Assembly (NCBI RefSeq): GCF_008297955.1
Contig: NZ_VTPY01000004.1
Coordinates: 62,001-126,000 of the forward strand
DNA from: Billgrantia pellis
Lineage (GTDB): Bacteria; Pseudomonadota; Gammaproteobacteria; Pseudomonadales; Halomonadaceae
DNA length: 64,000 bases
Direction: 5' to 3'
Below are positions 26,541 to 35,287 of the stretch, piece by piece (within the stretch, counting starts at the first letter, position 1; each line of letters starts with the position of its first letter). The notes under the pieces are model-generated. The model worked only from the letters and a program-made list of their open reading frames with translations. It had not been told where the DNA came from and searched no databases. The translations under genes were made by a program, and so were the position numbers.

Positions 26541-26556
26541 CTAGACATTCGTCTAG
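26541..26556 (+). promoter_or_regulatory. Operator-like repeat 4, perfect dyad
   Basis: CTAGAC-ATTC-GTCTAG is a perfect 6-bp inverted repeat with 4-base spacer; the clearest member of the array. Confidence 0.65.
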
Positions 26557-26653
26557 CGGTACGTGTCTCGGTATTGAAACAGGCATGAAACACACGCGTA
26601 AGTTTTTGTTTTTTCAAAGGTATCACCAACATCAGTTTATTATAGTGTGCTCA

Positions 26654-26669
26654 TGATACCAAAGTCTGG
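26654..26669 (+). promoter_or_regulatory. Operator-like repeat 5, shared with acs upstream region
   Basis: TGATAC-CAAA-GTCTGG. The 14-base core TGATACCAA-R-GTCT recurs upstream of acs (47213-47226, minus strand) in the same orientation relative to the downstream gene. Confidence 0.6.
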
Positions 26670-26927
26670 GATTTATTTTTTTCCGTTATTGACCAGTATT
26701 GCCCATGAGTCATACCGGTAATCGTAAGTCGATAAGGCGGCTCGACAATCGGCAGTGTGAAATGGTGGGAAGAGCGGCTCGTTCGCAGGGATCAAGACAA
26801 GAAAAGGGCGCGTACCGTGCCGCCGTCGAGACCACCTGATCCGATTCGCTTCGTGTGACCTCCCTGATGAAACTCGACCTCTCTCGGTGCGACTTCCCAA
26901 CCTTAAAAACAAGTGGAGAGCAACACT

Positions 26928-27188
26928 ATGGCAGATGACAAATCCAATGCGACCGCATACTGGAAGGCGAACCTGCGCCTGATTACCGGCTGTCTGATCG
27001 TCTGGGCACTGGTGTCCTACGGGTGCGCCATTATCCTGCGGCCGCTCCTGTCCGGCATTCCCGTCGGAGGTACCGATCTGGGCTTCTGGTTCGCCCAACA
27101 GGGCTCCATCCTGACGTTCATCGGCTTGATCTTCTTCTATGCCTGGAAGATGAATCGGCTCGACAAGCAGTTTGGCCTCGGGGAGTAG
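26928..27188 (+). CDS. Sodium/substrate symporter small subunit (DUF4212)
   Basis: An 86-residue protein with two membrane helices. The motif LGFWFAQQGSI and the C-terminal MNRLDKQFGL match the DUF4212 small subunit that partners VC_2705-type sodium/solute symporters. ATG 26928 follows GGAGAG; upstream in-frame codons have no ribosome site. The symporter starts 5 bases after its stop, so the two are co-translated. It resembles the DUF485 (YjcH) partner of ActP in position, but the sequence fits DUF4212 better. Confidence 0.88.
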   Translation: MADDKSNATAYWKANLRLITGCLIVWALVSYGCAIILRPLLSGIPVGGTDLGFWFAQQGSILTFIGLIFFYAWKMNRLDKQFGLGE

Positions 27189-27193
27189 CCAGC

Positions 27194-28990
27194 ATGAGTC
27201 AGTTTGCCATTAACCTGTTATTCGTGGGCGCCTCCTTTGCCCTCTATATCGGCATCGCGATATGGGCCAAGGCCGGGTCGACCAAGGATTTCTACGTCGC
27301 CGGCGGCGGGGTTCACCCGGTCACCAACGGCATGGCGACCGCGGCCGACTGGATGTCCGCGGCCTCCTTCATCTCCATGGCGGGCCTGCTCGCCTCGGGC
27401 GGCTATGCCAACTCCACTTACCTGATGGGCTGGACCGGCGGCTTCGTCATCCTGGCCATGCTGCTCGCGCCCTACCTGCGCAAGTTCGGCAAGTTCACGG
27501 TGCCGGACTTCATCGGCGACCGCTTCTACAGCAGCACCGCGCGCACCGTGGCGGTCATTTGTCTGATCGTGGCATCCGTCACCTACGTCATCGGTCAGAT
27601 GACCGGGGCCGGCGTGGCGTTCTCGCGCTTCCTCGAAGTGCCCAGCACCGCCGGTATCTGGATCGCCGCTGCCATCGTGTTCCTGTACGCCGTGTTCGGC
27701 GGCATGAAGGGCATCACCTATACCCAGGTGGCGCAATACGTGGTTCTGATCATCGCTTATACCATTCCGGCGATTTTCATCTCGCTGCAGTTGACCAGCA
27801 ATCCGCTGCCGCTGTTCGGCATGTTCAGCACGCATAACGAATCCGGCCTGCCGCTGTTGACCAAGCTCAACGAAGTGCTCAATGAGCTAGGTTTCCGCGA
27901 CTACACCGCCGATGTCGACAACAAGTTGAACATGGTGCTCTTCACCGCCTCGCTGATGGTAGGTACCGCCGGCCTGCCCCACGTCATCATCCGCTTCTTC
28001 ACCGTACCCAAGGTCAAGGATGCCCGTTGGTCGGTGGGCTGGGCGCTGGTGTTCATCGCCATCCTCTACCTGACCGCTCCGGCCGTCGCTTCCATGGCAC
28101 GCCTCAACCTGCTGACCACCATCTATCCGGAAGCCGCCGGCCAGGTGGAGAGCTACGAAGAAGCGATGGATAACGCACTGGTCTACGAAGAGCGCCCGCA
28201 GTGGATTCGCACCTGGGAAGAGACCGGCCTGATCACCTTCGAGGACAAGAACGGCGACGGCCGCATCCAGTCCTATAACGCCGGCAACGAAGACTTCCAG
28301 GCAACGGCAGAGGAACGGGGCTGGGAAGGCGACGAGCTGACCGTCAACAACGACATTCTGGTGCTCGCCAATCCCGAGATCGCCAACCTGCCCGGCTGGG
28401 TAGTGGGTCTGATCGCGGCCGGCGGTATCGCGGCGGCGCTCTCTACCGCAGCCGGCCTGCTGCTGGCGATCTCCTCAGCCATCAGTCATGACCTGATCAA
28501 GAACACCATCAACCCCGGCATCTCCGAGAAAGGGGAAATGCTGGCGGCGCGGATCTCCATGGCCGGCGCCATTCTGTTGGCTACGTATCTCGGCCTGAAT
28601 CCGCCGGGATTCGCCGCACAGGTGGTGGCACTGGCCTTCGGGCTCGCCGGCTCGTCGATCTTCCCGGCACTGATGATGGGTATCTTCTCCACTCGGGTGA
28701 ACAGCACCGGCGCGGTCTGCGGCATGCTCGCGGGTCTCGGCAGCACACTGCTGTACATCTTCACCTACCTGGGCTGGTTCTTCATCCCCGGCACCAATAT
28801 GCTGCCCAACACGCCGGACAACTGGCTGTTCGGTATTTCCCCGCTCTCCTTCGGCATCGTGGGCGCATTGATCAACTTCGCCGTCGGCTTCGCGGTTTCC
28901 AAGGTCACGGCACCGCCGCCCGTGGAGATCCAGGAGCTGGTCGAGAGCGTCCGCTATCCGAGAGGCGCTGGCGCCGCTATCGACCACTAA
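27194..28990 (+). CDS. Sodium:solute symporter, VC_2705 subfamily (probable organic-acid/acetate uptake)
   Basis: A 598-residue SSS-family transporter with about 13 membrane helices. Diagnostic blocks: TKDFYVAGGGVHPVTNGMA, MATAADWMSAASFISMAG, FTVPDFIGDRFY and GGMKGITYTQVAQY. A periplasmic or cytosolic insertion of roughly 90 residues (about 310-400) with an EF-hand-like loop (DKNGDGRIQSY) separates two helices and is characteristic of this subfamily. By family and context it imports a small carboxylate, most likely acetate, with sodium. It lies upstream of a CrbS-like sensor, and acs lies in the same window. Confidence 0.9.
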   Translation: MSQFAINLLFVGASFALYIGIAIWAKAGSTKDFYVAGGGVHPVTNGMATAADWMSAASFISMAGLLASGGYANSTYLMGWTGGFVILAMLLAPYLRKFGKFTVPDFIGDRFYSSTARTVAVICLIVASVTYVIGQMTGAGVAFSRFLEVPSTAGIWIAAAIVFLYAVFGGMKGITYTQVAQYVVLIIAYTIPAIFISLQLTSNPLPLFGMFSTHNESGLPLLTKLNEVLNELGFRDYTADVDNKLNMVLFTASLMVGTAGLPHVIIRFFTVPKVKDARWSVGWALVFIAILYLTAPAVASMARLNLLTTIYPEAAGQVESYEEAMDNALVYEERPQWIRTWEETGLITFEDKNGDGRIQSYNAGNEDFQATAEERGWEGDELTVNNDILVLANPEIANLPGWVVGLIAAGGIAAALSTAAGLLLAISSAISHDLIKNTINPGISEKGEMLAARISMAGAILLATYLGLNPPGFAAQVVALAFGLAGSSIFPALMMGIFSTRVNSTGAVCGMLAGLGSTLLYIFTYLGWFFIPGTNMLPNTPDNWLFGISPLSFGIVGALINFAVGFAVSKVTAPPPVEIQELVESVRYPRGAGAAIDH

Positions 28991-29039
28991 GCCATAATGG
29001 CCCCCCCGACCCGGCGGCTACGGGCCGGGGGCCCACCAG

Positions 29040-29072
29040 ATCGGGCTTCCCATCGGGAAGCCCGATTGCTTT
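29040..29072 (+). terminator. Hairpin after the symporter gene
   Basis: A perfect 12-bp stem, ATCGGGCTTCCC / GGGAAGCCCGAT, with ATC loop, followed by TGCTTT. It probably terminates or attenuates the symporter transcript before the downstream 171-residue gene. Confidence 0.7.
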
Positions 29073-29086
29073 GAGGACGTACCACC

Positions 29087-29602
29087 ATGATATGGCACTT
29101 GCTAGCAGCGCTCTTCGTCGGGCTGGGCGCCGGCGGTCTCGCCCATCTGCTGCGTCTCGCCAGCGGCAGGCGACTACCTCGCTGGATTGTCCCGGTCTGT
29201 GCCGGCCTGGGCATGTTGGGCTACCAGATACATCACGAATACTCGTGGCTCGATTACAAGCGCAGCCAGCTGCCGGCAACGGCTCAAGTCGTCGATGCCG
29301 AGAAGGGACAAATGTTCTGGCGGCCCTGGACCCACCTTTTCCCCATGACGGTTGCCTTCACCGTGGTCGATCACAGCAGCATGGTGCGACGCCAGGCCGA
29401 CGAGCATCAGCTGGTCGAGTTCGTTCTCTACCGCTTCGAGAAGGAGTACGTGGATCGCCTGGACCATCAACCCCATCTGATGAACTGTACGACTCGGGAG
29501 ATGGTGCCGCTGACCGGGGAGGAGCGCCGCCCGAACTTCCAGGCCATGCGCGGAGTGGACGCTTCCTCGCCGCTGTACGAGTCGGTCTGCTCGCTCTGGT
29601 AA
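29087..29602 (+). CDS. Hypothetical membrane protein between symporter and CrbS-like sensor
   Basis: I do not recognise a family. The 171-residue protein starts with a membrane helix (MIWHLLAALFVGLGAGGLAHLL), may have a second (WIVPVCAGLGMLGYQ), then a mostly soluble C-terminal domain of about 110 residues with two cysteines (MNCTTREM and SVCSLW). Its place between the symporter and the sensor, in the same direction, suggests that it acts with one of them, for example as an accessory or sensing subunit. It starts 15 bases after a strong hairpin, so its expression may be lower than the symporter's. Confidence 0.8.
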   Translation: MIWHLLAALFVGLGAGGLAHLLRLASGRRLPRWIVPVCAGLGMLGYQIHHEYSWLDYKRSQLPATAQVVDAEKGQMFWRPWTHLFPMTVAFTVVDHSSMVRRQADEHQLVEFVLYRFEKEYVDRLDHQPHLMNCTTREMVPLTGEERRPNFQAMRGVDASSPLYESVCSLW

Positions 29603-29679
29603 CGTCGCGCCGTCGGCCGCACGTGCCCTTGCGTCACCATACCCTTTAGAATGGTCGGCAATCTTCTGGGGGGAAGCGC

Positions 29680-32600
29680 ATGTTTGCCGGTTGGCTGTTG
29701 ATCGCCGTTTCGCTGCTCTATATTGCCGTGCTGTTCGTCATCGCCTGGCTCGGCGATCGGCGTGCCCGCAAGCACGGTGCCAGCCGCCGGCGCCCGGTCA
29801 TCTATATCCTGGCGCTAGCCATCTACTGCACCTCGTGGAGCTTCTATGGCGCGGTCGGTCAGGCCGCCACCGCCGGCTGGTCGTTCGCCAGCATCTACGT
29901 GGGACCGATCCTCACTTTCCTGCTGTTCTGGCCGATACTGGCCAAGATGATTCGCGTTGCCAAGCGACAGAACATTACGTCGATTGCCGACTTCATCGCC
30001 TCGCGCTACGGCAAGGCGCAGTCGCTGGCCGCCTTTGCCAGCCTGGTGGCCCTGGTCGGCACGCTGCCCTACATCGCCCTGCAGCTGAAGGCCGTCGCCA
30101 CCTCCTTCGCCGTGCTGACGGACGCCGCCGACATCACCCATGCCCCGCTGTTCGCCGACACCGCCTTCTTCGTCGCGGTCGTCATGGCGGCCTTCGCCAT
30201 CTTGTTCGGCACGCGACATACGGATGCCACCGAGCACCACGAGGGCCTGATCCATGCCGTTGCCTTCGAGTCGATAGTCAAGCTGTTCGCCTTCCTGCTG
30301 CTGGGGATCTATGTCACCTGGGGCATGTTCGACGGCCTCGGCGAGCTAATGGCCCTCGCCGACACCCAGCTCGAACTACAGCGCCAGCTAGCCGACCAGG
30401 ACTTTGGCCGAGGTTTCTGGGCCCAGACCCTGCTCGCCATGCTGGCGGTCTTCTGTCTGCCGCGCCAATTCCACGTGGCGGTGGTGGAGAACACTCACCC
30501 GGACGACGCCGCCAAGGCACGCTGGCTGTTCCCGCTTTACCTGGTGGCCTTTGCCTTCTTCATCCTGCCGATCGCCGCCGCCGGCCTATCGCTGTTTCCA
30601 GGTGGTTCGGTCGAGCCCGACACCTTCGTGCTCGCCCTGCCGATGGCGGCCGGCCAGCAATGGCTGACCCTGCTTACCTATATCGGCGGCTTCTCTGCGG
30701 CTACCGGCATGGTGATCGTAGCCACCGTCGCTGTCTCGATCATGATCTCCAACGAAATCGTGATCCCGCTGCTGTTCCGCTTGCGCTGGCTCGATACCCG
30801 GCCACGCGATTATGGACGCCTGGTGCTCCAGGCGCGGCGTATCACCATCGGCGCGATCCTGGCCCTGGCTTACGGTTTCTACCACCTCATTGGCGAATTC
30901 AATTCGCTGGCGTCGATCGGCATGTTGTCGTTTGCCGCAGCGGCCCAGTTCGCCCCCGCCCTGCTCGGCGGACTTTACTGGAAGCGCGGCAACCGGCTCG
31001 GGGTCATCGTGGGCATGAACGCCGGCTTCGCCATCTGGGTCTACAGCCTGTTGATGCCGACGATGATCCAGGGCGGCGTCCTGCCGAGCCACTGGCTCGC
31101 CGGCGGTCCTTTCGATCATCCCTGGCTGACCCCCACGTCGCTGTTCGGGCTCAACTTCGGCGACTCCTTCACCCATGGCGTGATGCTGTCCCTCGGGGTG
31201 AATCTGTTCTGCTACATCTTCGTTTCCCAGATCACCTCGCAGCGGGTGGTGGAGCGCATTCAGGCCTCGCTGTTCGTCGACAGCGTCGAGACCCGCCAGA
31301 CCTCGGTCAACCGACCCTGGACAGGCGCCACCACCGTCGGCGACCTCAAGGTCCTGTGCGAACGCTTCCTCGGTGCCGGCCAAGTGGCCCGCGCCTTCGA
31401 GGACTACGCCCGACGCACGGGCAAACCGCTGGAGGATGGCAACCGCGCTTCCATCGACGTGATCCAGTTCACCGAACGCTTCCTGGCATCGGTGCTGGGC
31501 GCTTCCTCGGCACGTATCGTGGTCAATTCGGCGTTGCAGGGGCGAGGCATCGGCATTTCCGACGTGATCTCCATCGTCGACGAGGCCTCGCAGGTACTGG
31601 AGTTCAACCGCGCCTTGCTGCAGGCCACCATCGAGAACATCAACCAGGGCATCAGCGTGGTCGACCAGAACATGCGACTGGTGGTGTGGAACCAGCGCTA
31701 CCTGGAGCTGTTCCGCTTTCCCGACCACCTGATCCGGGTCGGTGCGCCGATGGACAAGATCTTCCGCTACAACGCCCATAACGGCGAATACGGCCCCGGC
31801 GATCCGGAAGAGCACGTGCAATTGCTGATCGACAATATTCGTGAGGGCCAGCCTCATCGTTACGTGCGCTACCGTCAGGACGGCAGCGTGTTGGAGGTGC
31901 AGGGCAACCCCATGCCGGGCGGCGGCTTCGTTTACACCTACCAGGACATCACCCAGCAGAAGCGCATCGAGGAAGCGCTGATCCGTTCCGAGAACAACAT
32001 CCGCATCTATACCGACAATGTGCCGGCCCTGATCGCCTACTTCGACAAGGAGTGCCGTTACCTCTTCACCAATCGCGCCTATGAGCAGGCCTTCGGCATC
32101 GACCGCAACGAGGTGATCGGCAAGCACATCGACAGTGTGATCAGCGACGACATGGCGCGTGAGCGCGTGCCATGGATACATCGCGCCCTGGCCGGCGAGC
32201 GGGTTAACTTCGAGGTCTCGATGCGCATTGCCGACGACCTGCGCTACATGTTGGTGACCTATACGCCGCACTTCGGCGACAGTGGCGCGATACTCGGCTT
32301 CTTCGCTCTCTATCAGGACATCACCGAGCGGCGCCTGGCAGAGATCGCGCTGAAGGAAACCAACGAAACCCTGGAAGAGCGGGTACGCGAGCGGACCCAG
32401 GCGCTTTCCGAGGCCAACAGCGCCCTGCGACAGGAGAACCGCGTTCGGGCCGAGGCCGAGCAGGCCCTGCGGCAGGCCAAGCAAGTGGCCGAGGATGCCA
32501 ATGCTTCGAAGACGCGCTTTCTTGCCGCCGCCAGCCACGACCTGCTGCAGCCGCTCAATGCCGCACGCCTGTTCACCTCGGCGCTGTCCCAGGAGATGGA

Positions 32601-33633
32601 CGCCGGCGACATGAAGCGCACCATTGGCCATATCGACAACTCGCTGCAGGCCGCCGAGGAGCTGCTCGGTACCCTGCTCGACATCTCCAAGCTCGACGCC
32701 GGCGCCCTCACCCCGCGGCGCAGCCATTTCCCCCTGGCGGATATCTTCCGCCCGCTGCGCGCTGAATTCGAGGTCATGGCCGAGGATCGCGGCCTCGACC
32801 TGGTGGTCGTGCCCACCCGGCTCTGGGTCGACAGCGACCCCCAGATGCTGCGCCGAATCATTCAGAACTTTCTGTCCAACGCGATTCGCTACACCCAGGA
32901 GGGTCAAGTGCTGCTGGGCTCTCGACGCCGCGGGGAGCGACTCACCATCGAGGTGTGGGATAGCGGCCCCGGCATCCCCGAATCCAAGCAGACCGAGATA
33001 TTCCAGGAATTCCGCCGCCTCGATCAGGTGTCACGACACAAGGAGAGCGAAAAGGGGCTGGGGCTGGGATTATCGATCGCCGACCGCATGAGCCGGGTGC
33101 TCGACCACCCGATCACGGTGCGCTCGCGGGAAGGTCACGGCACCATGTTTTCCGTCAGCGTTCCTGTCGTCACCTCTCGCAGCGAGGCCGAACGCGCCGA
33201 GGAGGATGTGACGCCGCGCCGTGCCGGCAACAAGCTGGCCGGCGCCCGCATCCTGTGCATCGACAACGAGACGCTGATCCTGGAAGGCATGAAGGCAATG
33301 CTCTCCGGCTGGGGCTGCGAGGTCTATACGGCGACCAGCATCGGCGGCGCCAAATCGGTGCTGCGCAACCTGGACGGCGAACCGGACGCGATACTGGCCG
33401 ACTATCATCTCGACAACGAGGTCACCGGTCTAATGGCGCTGGAGGCCTTGGGGGAGCGACTCGAGAGCGCCGTGCCGGGCATCGTGATCACCGCCGACCG
33501 CACCGAGGAGGTCGCGGAAAAGGTACGACGCAGCGGCTATCAGTTGCTGCAGAAGCCGGTCCGCCCCGCCGCCTTGCGCGCTCTGCTGACGCGTACGCTA
33601 CAAGCCAGCCGTGCCACACGGCAGGAAAGCTGA
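29680..33633 (+). CDS. crbS: CrbS-like hybrid sensor kinase with SSS transporter domain
   Basis: A 1317-residue sensor. Domains: an N-terminal SSS (sodium/solute symporter) module with about 13 helices (1-510), a STAC-like linker (about 520-630), two PAS domains (about 640-770 and 775-890), a coiled coil, then a histidine kinase with H-box AASHDLLQPLNA (H953), N-box NFLSNAIRYT, G1 DSGPGIP and G2 GLGLGLSI, and a C-terminal receiver with acceptor D1241 (ILADYHLD). It matches the CrbS type, which controls acs and acetate uptake with CrbR in Pseudomonas and Vibrio. Placing it next to a sodium symporter and an orphan LuxR-type regulator supports the call. The gene name is by similarity only. Confidence 0.88.
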   Translation: MFAGWLLIAVSLLYIAVLFVIAWLGDRRARKHGASRRRPVIYILALAIYCTSWSFYGAVGQAATAGWSFASIYVGPILTFLLFWPILAKMIRVAKRQNITSIADFIASRYGKAQSLAAFASLVALVGTLPYIALQLKAVATSFAVLTDAADITHAPLFADTAFFVAVVMAAFAILFGTRHTDATEHHEGLIHAVAFESIVKLFAFLLLGIYVTWGMFDGLGELMALADTQLELQRQLADQDFGRGFWAQTLLAMLAVFCLPRQFHVAVVENTHPDDAAKARWLFPLYLVAFAFFILPIAAAGLSLFPGGSVEPDTFVLALPMAAGQQWLTLLTYIGGFSAATGMVIVATVAVSIMISNEIVIPLLFRLRWLDTRPRDYGRLVLQARRITIGAILALAYGFYHLIGEFNSLASIGMLSFAAAAQFAPALLGGLYWKRGNRLGVIVGMNAGFAIWVYSLLMPTMIQGGVLPSHWLAGGPFDHPWLTPTSLFGLNFGDSFTHGVMLSLGVNLFCYIFVSQITSQRVVERIQASLFVDSVETRQTSVNRPWTGATTVGDLKVLCERFLGAGQVARAFEDYARRTGKPLEDGNRASIDVIQFTERFLASVLGASSARIVVNSALQGRGIGISDVISIVDEASQVLEFNRALLQATIENINQGISVVDQNMRLVVWNQRYLELFRFPDHLIRVGAPMDKIFRYNAHNGEYGPGDPEEHVQLLIDNIREGQPHRYVRYRQDGSVLEVQGNPMPGGGFVYTYQDITQQKRIEEALIRSENNIRIYTDNVPALIAYFDKECRYLFTNRAYEQAFGIDRNEVIGKHIDSVISDDMARERVPWIHRALAGERVNFEVSMRIADDLRYMLVTYTPHFGDSGAILGFFALYQDITERRLAEIALKETNETLEERVRERTQALSEANSALRQENRVRAEAEQALRQAKQVAEDANASKTRFLAAASHDLLQPLNAARLFTSALSQEMDAGDMKRTIGHIDNSLQAAEELLGTLLDISKLDAGALTPRRSHFPLADIFRPLRAEFEVMAEDRGLDLVVVPTRLWVDSDPQMLRRIIQNFLSNAIRYTQEGQVLLGSRRRGERLTIEVWDSGPGIPESKQTEIFQEFRRLDQVSRHKESEKGLGLGLSIADRMSRVLDHPITVRSREGHGTMFSVSVPVVTSRSEAERAEEDVTPRRAGNKLAGARILCIDNETLILEGMKAMLSGWGCEVYTATSIGGAKSVLRNLDGEPDAILADYHLDNEVTGLMALEALGERLESAVPGIVITADRTEEVAEKVRRSGYQLLQKPVRPAALRALLTRTLQASRATRQES

Positions 33634-33657
33634 GGCACGATGCGACCGCCTAAACGA

Positions 33658-33691
33658 AACCGCCTCCGTGGCCAGGGCCACGGAGGCGGTT
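33658..33691. terminator. Bidirectional terminator between crbS and crbR
   Basis: A 16-bp perfect stem, AACCGCCTCCGTGGCC / GGCCACGGAGGCGGTT, between convergent genes. The outer AA/TT gives short T-tracts on both strands. Confidence 0.8.
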
Positions 33692-33723
33692 GTCTATCTG
33701 TTTCCCCAGGGGTGGAGTCCGGG

Positions 33724-34386
33724 TCAGGATTCCACCTTGGGCGGCTCGACCTCGAGCTTCTGTGCCGCGATGACCGCCTGGGTACGGGAATGCACGCCCA
33801 ACTTGCGCAGAATGGCGGTCACGTGGGCCTTGATGGTGGCCTCGGAGACGTTCAGCTCGTAGGCGATCTGCTTGTTGAGCAGGCCCTCGGTGAGCATGTT
33901 GAGCACACGGAACTGCTGCGGCGTTAGCGAGGCGATGGCCTCGGCAAACCGCGCCTCCTCCTCGCTGCCATCACCCAGCGCGTCGGCCAGTTCCTGCGGT
34001 AGCCATACCTCGCCGTCGAGAATCTCGCCCACCGCTTCGGCGATCAGCGCCAGCGACGAGGATTTGGGAATGAAGCCCGAGGCCCCGTAATCGATCGCGC
34101 GACGCACGACGTGAGGCTCGTCGCTGCCCGATACCACGGCCACCGGGATGTCGGGTGTCTGGCCACGCAATTGAATCAGGCCGGAGAAGCCATGGGCGCC
34201 TGGCATGTGAAGGTCGAGAAGAATCAGGTCGGCATCCGGATGGCGCGTCACCACCTCGCAGGTCGCCTCCATGGTATCGGCTTCCACGATCTCGGCCTGC
34301 GGCGCCAGCTGGCGCAGCGCTTGCGTCAGCGCCGCGCGGAACAGCGGATGGTCATCGGCAACGATGAATTTCTGGGCAAAGGCCAT
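33724..34386 (-). CDS. crbR: CrbR-like LuxR-family response regulator
   Basis: A 220-residue regulator: receiver domain (1-125, phosphoacceptor D58 in LILLDLHMPG, switch lysine in GFIPKSS) and LuxR-type HTH (LTPQQFRVLNMLTEGLLNKQ, with KAHVTAILRKLG). The ATG at 34386 with an upstream GAGGAGA was chosen; a longer frame to 34491 adds 35 residues without domain similarity. It is convergent with crbS, its likely kinase. The inverted-repeat array upstream of the symporter is a candidate binding site. Confidence 0.9.
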   Translation of the reverse strand: MAFAQKFIVADDHPLFRAALTQALRQLAPQAEIVEADTMEATCEVVTRHPDADLILLDLHMPGAHGFSGLIQLRGQTPDIPVAVVSGSDEPHVVRRAIDYGASGFIPKSSSLALIAEAVGEILDGEVWLPQELADALGDGSEEEARFAEAIASLTPQQFRVLNMLTEGLLNKQIAYELNVSEATIKAHVTAILRKLGVHSRTQAVIAAQKLEVEPPKVES

Positions 34387-34736
34387 GGATGATTCTCCTC
34401 CGGTTCCTCGAGCGCAGGGCCAGGGCCGCCACACTGGGCTCATCGATTGATAACCGCATGTTACCCCATGCCGGAACCCTTTCCCAAGCATATGCGCACG
34501 GTTGTCGACAATGAGCCGTCAGTCGGCTCGGCGAGCAAGGCTTGCCCGTTTGGAAAGATTGACACTTTTCTTTGCACAAGGATACAGCAACCTCCTTGAT
34601 GGCTGTTTCACGCACCTTCTATCTTCAAAGACGATGGCATACGCCAGAGATGCCGGATAGCCGGTAAGACCGGTAAAGGGAAGTACGGGTTGCATGTCCA
34701 CAATGGCATGCAGGTGCAACGTTAAGGAGAAACACG
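34387..34736. other. Intergenic region upstream of crbR and the KGG-repeat gene
   Basis: About 350 bases shared by divergent genes. Close to the KGG gene an inverted repeat, GTTGCATG (34689-34696) with CATGCA (34707-34712) and GTGCAAC (34714-34720), may fold in the mRNA leader just before AAGGAGA. I see no gene and no copy of the TAGAC-N4-GTC motif. Confidence 0.5.
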
Positions 34737-35024
34737 ATGGCACAGCGTAACCAGAACCCCGGTAATTTCGCCAACGATCCGAAGAAAGCTTCCGAGGCCG
34801 GTCGCAAGGGTGGCCAGCACAGCGGAGGCAACTTCGCCAACGATCCGCAGAAGGCCTCCGAGGCCGGGCGCAAGGGTGGCCAGCACAGTGGCGGCAACTT
34901 CGCCAACGATCCGCAGAAGGCTTCACAAGCCGGTCAGAAAGGCGGTCAACACAGCGGCGGCAACTTCGCTAATGATCGTCAAAAAGCTTCCGAGGCCGGG
35001 CGCAAGGGTGGCAAGAACAGTTAG
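34737..35024 (+). CDS. KGG-repeat stress protein (GsiB/YciG-like)
   Basis: A 95-residue hydrophilic, probably disordered protein of four tandem 22-residue repeats (unit close to GNFANDPQKASEAGRKGGQH). Such KGG-domain proteins are induced by osmotic, general or stationary-phase stress and resemble the plant LEA group 1 repeat. The DNA repeats with a 66-base period, so unit number may vary between strains. It starts after AAGGAGA and is followed by a hairpin terminator and a YciF-like gene, the same neighbours as YciG-YciF in enterics. Confidence 0.93.
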   Translation: MAQRNQNPGNFANDPKKASEAGRKGGQHSGGNFANDPQKASEAGRKGGQHSGGNFANDPQKASQAGQKGGQHSGGNFANDRQKASEAGRKGGKNS

Positions 35025-35052
35025 CCGCCATTCATCAACTTTATCACCCAGG

Positions 35053-35085
35053 GCTGCCGGAGAATGATCTCCGGCAGCTTCATCT
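35053..35085 (+). terminator. Intrinsic terminator after the KGG-repeat gene
   Basis: An 11-bp stem, GCTGCCGGAGA / TCTCCGGCAGC, with ATGA loop, followed by TTCATCTC. The T-run is weak. Confidence 0.65.
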
Positions 35086-35287
35086 CACCCGCCGGACGGT
35101 TGCTGGACGGCCATTCCCTGGTGTGTGGTGAGGCATATCGCCTGTGACCGTCACCGGCTCAGGCGAGACGATGGAGACAACTCAAAGGCCGGGAGCCCGG
35201 CCAAGCCGCATTAGGCGCTCAGGAAGAGCAGATCAATCCGCCGCCCAAGTGAGCGGATACACCATCGCAATCGCAAGGAGGTAACAC

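Larger units (their letters stand above)
26166..26927. other. 762-base regulatory region between the DUF294 gene and the symporter operon
   Basis: Non-coding, AT-richer than the flanks, especially 26590-26700. It holds at least five TAGAC-N4-GTC-type sites at 26420-26436, 26473-26488, 26514-26529, 26541-26556 and 26654-26669, a 7-bp inverted repeat GGTATCA (26619-26625) / TGATACC (26654-26660), and a possible -10 TATAGT at 26641-26646. GGAGAG precedes the first symporter start at 26928. It appears to be a heavily regulated promoter. Confidence 0.7.

Noticed and set aside
26913-27188. The small symporter subunit as a DUF485/YjcH protein
   Set aside because: The LGFWFAQQGSI motif and partner subfamily fit DUF4212 better, so I did not name it yjcH or its partner actP.
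29640-29660. A TTAGA..GGTCGG string before crbS resembling the operator motif
   Set aside because: The spacer is two bases shorter and the GAC half is missing, so it does not meet the motif.
34737-35024. KGG repeats as a possible low-complexity artefact
   Set aside because: It has a strong ribosome site, a terminator and the typical KGG-YciF neighbourhood, so it is a real gene.
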